Source of the DNA: Rikenellaceae bacterium
Lineage (GTDB): Bacteria > Bacteroidota > Bacteroidia > Bacteroidales > UBA932
Reading direction: 5' to 3'
Assembly: GCA_900769145.1 (NCBI GenBank)
Contig: CAAGFN010000220.1
Location: forward strand, 1-8,081
Length of the DNA stretch: 8,081 bases
A model generated the notes under the pieces. The model had not been told where the DNA came from, made no database searches, and saw only the letters and a program-made list of their open reading frames with translations. Numbering within the stretch: position 1 is the stretch's first letter; every line of letters begins with the position of its first letter. This document shows, in pieces, positions 6,248 to 8,081 of the stretch. The translations under genes were made by a program, and so were the position numbers.

Positions 6248-7945
6248 ATGGGAAAAGGGCTGTACAAAAAGCTGACAACCAACAGGGAGACATTCGTCAA
6301 TACGCTGGCGAGGCTTTTCGAATACTCCACTACATCTTTTGAGAAGAGAACTGCGCTCACGTTTGTGGACGGAGGGCAGAAATACACATACGGACAATTG
6401 AGGGCGAAGAGCATTGAGCTTTCGCATATTTTTGCGAGGTACGGGCTCTCTGCGGGCGACAGGATTGCAATTCTGTCCCAGAACATGCCGAACTGGACAG
6501 TTGCGATGTTCTCCATCGTGTCATTCGGCCGCATTGCCGTCCCTATTCTCCCGGATTCTTCGGAAAGCGAGGTTTCAAACATCCTCAACCATTCCGAGTG
6601 CAAGGCAATTTTCATATCCAAGAGGATGCTGGCAAAGCTAAGTCCCGAGGTCAAGGCGGGATTGACCCTGGTCTTCGACATTGAGACATTTGATATTATC
6701 CACAAGGATGACTCTGCATTCACCTGCGAGGGATGGAGCAAGGAACCTGCACCGGATGATCTTGCAATGATTATTTACACCTCAGGCACTTCCGGGAAGG
6801 CCAAGGGAGTGATGCTCAGCCACAGGAATTTCTGCTGCAACCTGGTCGAGGCATGGCACGCCCAGAAGACGGGCAAGAATGACAGATGGCTCTCCATCCT
6901 GCCTATGTCACACACCTACGAGCTCAGTCTGGGAGTATTCTACCCTGCTTATGTAGGGGCCTGCGTCTACCATATCAAGAAGCTTCCTACGCCTACTATC
7001 CTGATGGATGCGATGAAGAAGGTCAGGCCGACCATCATGCTTTCGGTGCCCCTGATTATCGAAAAGGTGTACAATGCCAGCATTGTCCCGACCGTCAAGG
7101 GCAGCCGCGTGCTCTCCTGGATGAAGGAGCACACACCGAGGACATTGTATTTTCTCATCGGAAGAAGGCTCTACAATACATTCGGAGGCAAGTTGAAGTT
7201 CTTCGGAATCGGAGGCTCGAAGCTTGACCCGGTAGTGGAGGACTTCCTGAAGAAGGCGCATTTCCCTTATGCAATAGGATACGGACTTACCGAGACCGCA
7301 CCTCTAATCTGCAATGCCTGCGTCGGCAAGACGGTCGTAGGCTCAATAGGAGTTCCTGCCTGGAAAGTCCAGGTGAAGCTCCAGGATGTCAATCCGGAGA
7401 CCGGGGAGGGAGAGATTGTGGCCAAGGGTGACAATGTGATGCTGGGCTACTACAAGGACCCTGAACGTACCCGCGAGGTGCTAACTGACGACGGCTGGTT
7501 CAGGACCCACGACCTGGCCTGCATGGATGCCAAGGGCCGCTACTATATCAAGGGAAGGCTGAACAACATGATTCTCGGTCCTTCAGGTGAGAATATCTAC
7601 CCTGAGGAAATCGAGCAGGTAATCAACCATATCGGCGGTGTCAATGAGTCCCTGGTGATGGAAAGGGACGGCAAGCTCGTGGCCCTCGTGAAGTTCGACG
7701 ACAATGTCCTGAACTGGGACCAGGCCTATGAGGACAAGTTCTTCGAGACCCTCCAGGCCCGCAAGAAGGCAGTCTTGGACTATGTGAACAAGAGGGTCGG
7801 CAAATCATCCAAGGTCAATACCGTGGAGGTGGTCAAGGACAATTTCGAGAAGACCGCCACACAGAAAATCCGTCGCTTCAAGTACAAAGATGCGCACGGG
7901 GATGATGTGGCTGTCGAGGAGGAGAAGAAAGACAAGGGCAACTGA
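6248..7945 (+). CDS. Long-chain fatty acyl-CoA (or acyl-ACP) synthetase, AMP-forming
   Basis: This 565-residue member of the ANL adenylate-forming superfamily would activate a fatty acid with ATP to acyl-AMP and pass it to CoA or ACP. The P-loop is YTSGTSGKAKG (177-187). Motif A5 is YGLTET (345-350, Glu349). The A7 aspartate is Asp422 in WFRTHDLA, and the hinge/A8 region is KGRLNNMILGPSGENIYPEEIE-like (Arg437 onward). The A10 lysine is probably Lys540 in TATQKIRR. Length and the ILGPSGENIYPEE signature match Bacteroidota long-chain fatty acid-CoA ligases as I remember them. Most relatives have TGD where this protein has THD. The C-terminus is a charged, probably disordered tail (VAVEEEKKDKGN). 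There is no signal peptide or membrane segment, so it is likely cytoplasmic or peripheral. It starts 11 bases after the acyltransferase stop. The pair resembles the two domains of E. coli Aas. Chain-length preference and CoA versus ACP cannot be settled from sequence. Confidence 0.9.
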   Translation: MGKGLYKKLTTNRETFVNTLARLFEYSTTSFEKRTALTFVDGGQKYTYGQLRAKSIELSHIFARYGLSAGDRIAILSQNMPNWTVAMFSIVSFGRIAVPILPDSSESEVSNILNHSECKAIFISKRMLAKLSPEVKAGLTLVFDIETFDIIHKDDSAFTCEGWSKEPAPDDLAMIIYTSGTSGKAKGVMLSHRNFCCNLVEAWHAQKTGKNDRWLSILPMSHTYELSLGVFYPAYVGACVYHIKKLPTPTILMDAMKKVRPTIMLSVPLIIEKVYNASIVPTVKGSRVLSWMKEHTPRTLYFLIGRRLYNTFGGKLKFFGIGGSKLDPVVEDFLKKAHFPYAIGYGLTETAPLICNACVGKTVVGSIGVPAWKVQVKLQDVNPETGEGEIVAKGDNVMLGYYKDPERTREVLTDDGWFRTHDLACMDAKGRYYIKGRLNNMILGPSGENIYPEEIEQVINHIGGVNESLVMERDGKLVALVKFDDNVLNWDQAYEDKFFETLQARKKAVLDYVNKRVGKSSKVNTVEVVKDNFEKTATQKIRRFKYKDAHGDDVAVEEEKKDKGN

Positions 7946-7993
7946 ATGAACAAAAAGCGGAGCTCTTGCATGACTTGCGAACCATCAACATCT

Positions 7994-8081
7994 CTATGCG
8001 AAAAGGTCGTCAAGAACCACCTGGGACTGAACGCTGTTGCTGTACATGTTTTTCTTGACTCCGTATGTCGTTATCATTGTA
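7994..8081 (-). CDS. C-terminal tail of a convergent gene, identity uncertain
   Basis: The minus strand is open from the right edge to a TAG at 7996-7994, giving 28 residues ending SQVVLDDLFA, with ITTYGVKKNMYSN just before. The tail resembles, from memory, the C-termini of some Bacteroidota AAA-type ATPases of the mobile or defence-associated kind, but the fragment is too short to be sure. The opposite strand also has an open frame, from an ATG at 7946 to the edge, beginning MNKKRSSCMTCE; its cysteine-rich composition looks less protein-like, so I prefer the minus-strand reading. The 48 bases between this stop and the synthetase stop contain no convincing terminator hairpin. Confidence 0.4.
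   Translation of the reverse strand, partial: TMITTYGVKKNMYSNSVQSQVVLDDLFA

Noticed and set aside
6052..6741. Minus-strand open frame of 229 residues across the acyltransferase/synthetase junction.
   Set aside because: It overlaps two well-supported genes and the serine/leucine-rich translation resembles no family I know.
7946..7993. Possible terminator between the synthetase and the convergent tail, around the GAGCTC palindrome.
   Set aside because: The palindrome has no loop and no paired flanks followed by a T-run on either strand.

Overview
The window looks like chromosomal DNA from a member of the Bacteroidota, probably the Bacteroidales. The ParE, UvrA and acyl-CoA ligase sequences have the form I know from that phylum. 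No start codon is preceded by a convincing Shine-Dalgarno sequence. The one large intergenic region carries two perfect copies of the Bacteroidota -7 box (TAnnTTTG), one per direction. Base composition looks close to half G+C by eye (not computed) and codon use looks uniform, with many AGG arginine codons. I see no insertion sequence, tRNA, rRNA, CRISPR array or prophage gene.

Layout. The left half is on the minus strand: uvrA (3541 to 731), followed after 25 bases by a Stealth-family sugar-phosphate transferase gene that starts at 705 and runs off the left edge. Bases 3542-3745 are a divergent control region with two predicted promoters, a perfect 12-base palindrome, a separated 8-base inverted repeat and a direct repeat. 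The right half is on the plus strand: parE (3746-5671), a small PlsC-type acyltransferase (5676-6236) and a long-chain acyl-CoA/ACP synthetase (6248-7945). Gaps of 4 and 11 bases suggest one transcript. At the right edge, 7994-8081 on the minus strand appears to be the tail of a convergent gene of uncertain identity.

How the genes fit together. uvrA (nucleotide excision repair) and parE (chromosome decatenation) are housekeeping genes that share an upstream region. The acyltransferase and the acyl-activating enzyme make a sensible biochemical pair: one activates a free fatty acid through an acyl-adenylate, the other moves the acyl group to a lipid acceptor. Their order and domains match the two halves of the fused E. 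coli enzyme Aas, so a lysophospholipid re-acylation or fatty-acid salvage role is a reasonable inference. The Stealth protein points to surface polysaccharide synthesis.

I found no compelling new system. The points most worth a second look are the split Aas-like pair behind parE, the structured divergent control region, and the Stealth gene directly downstream of uvrA.
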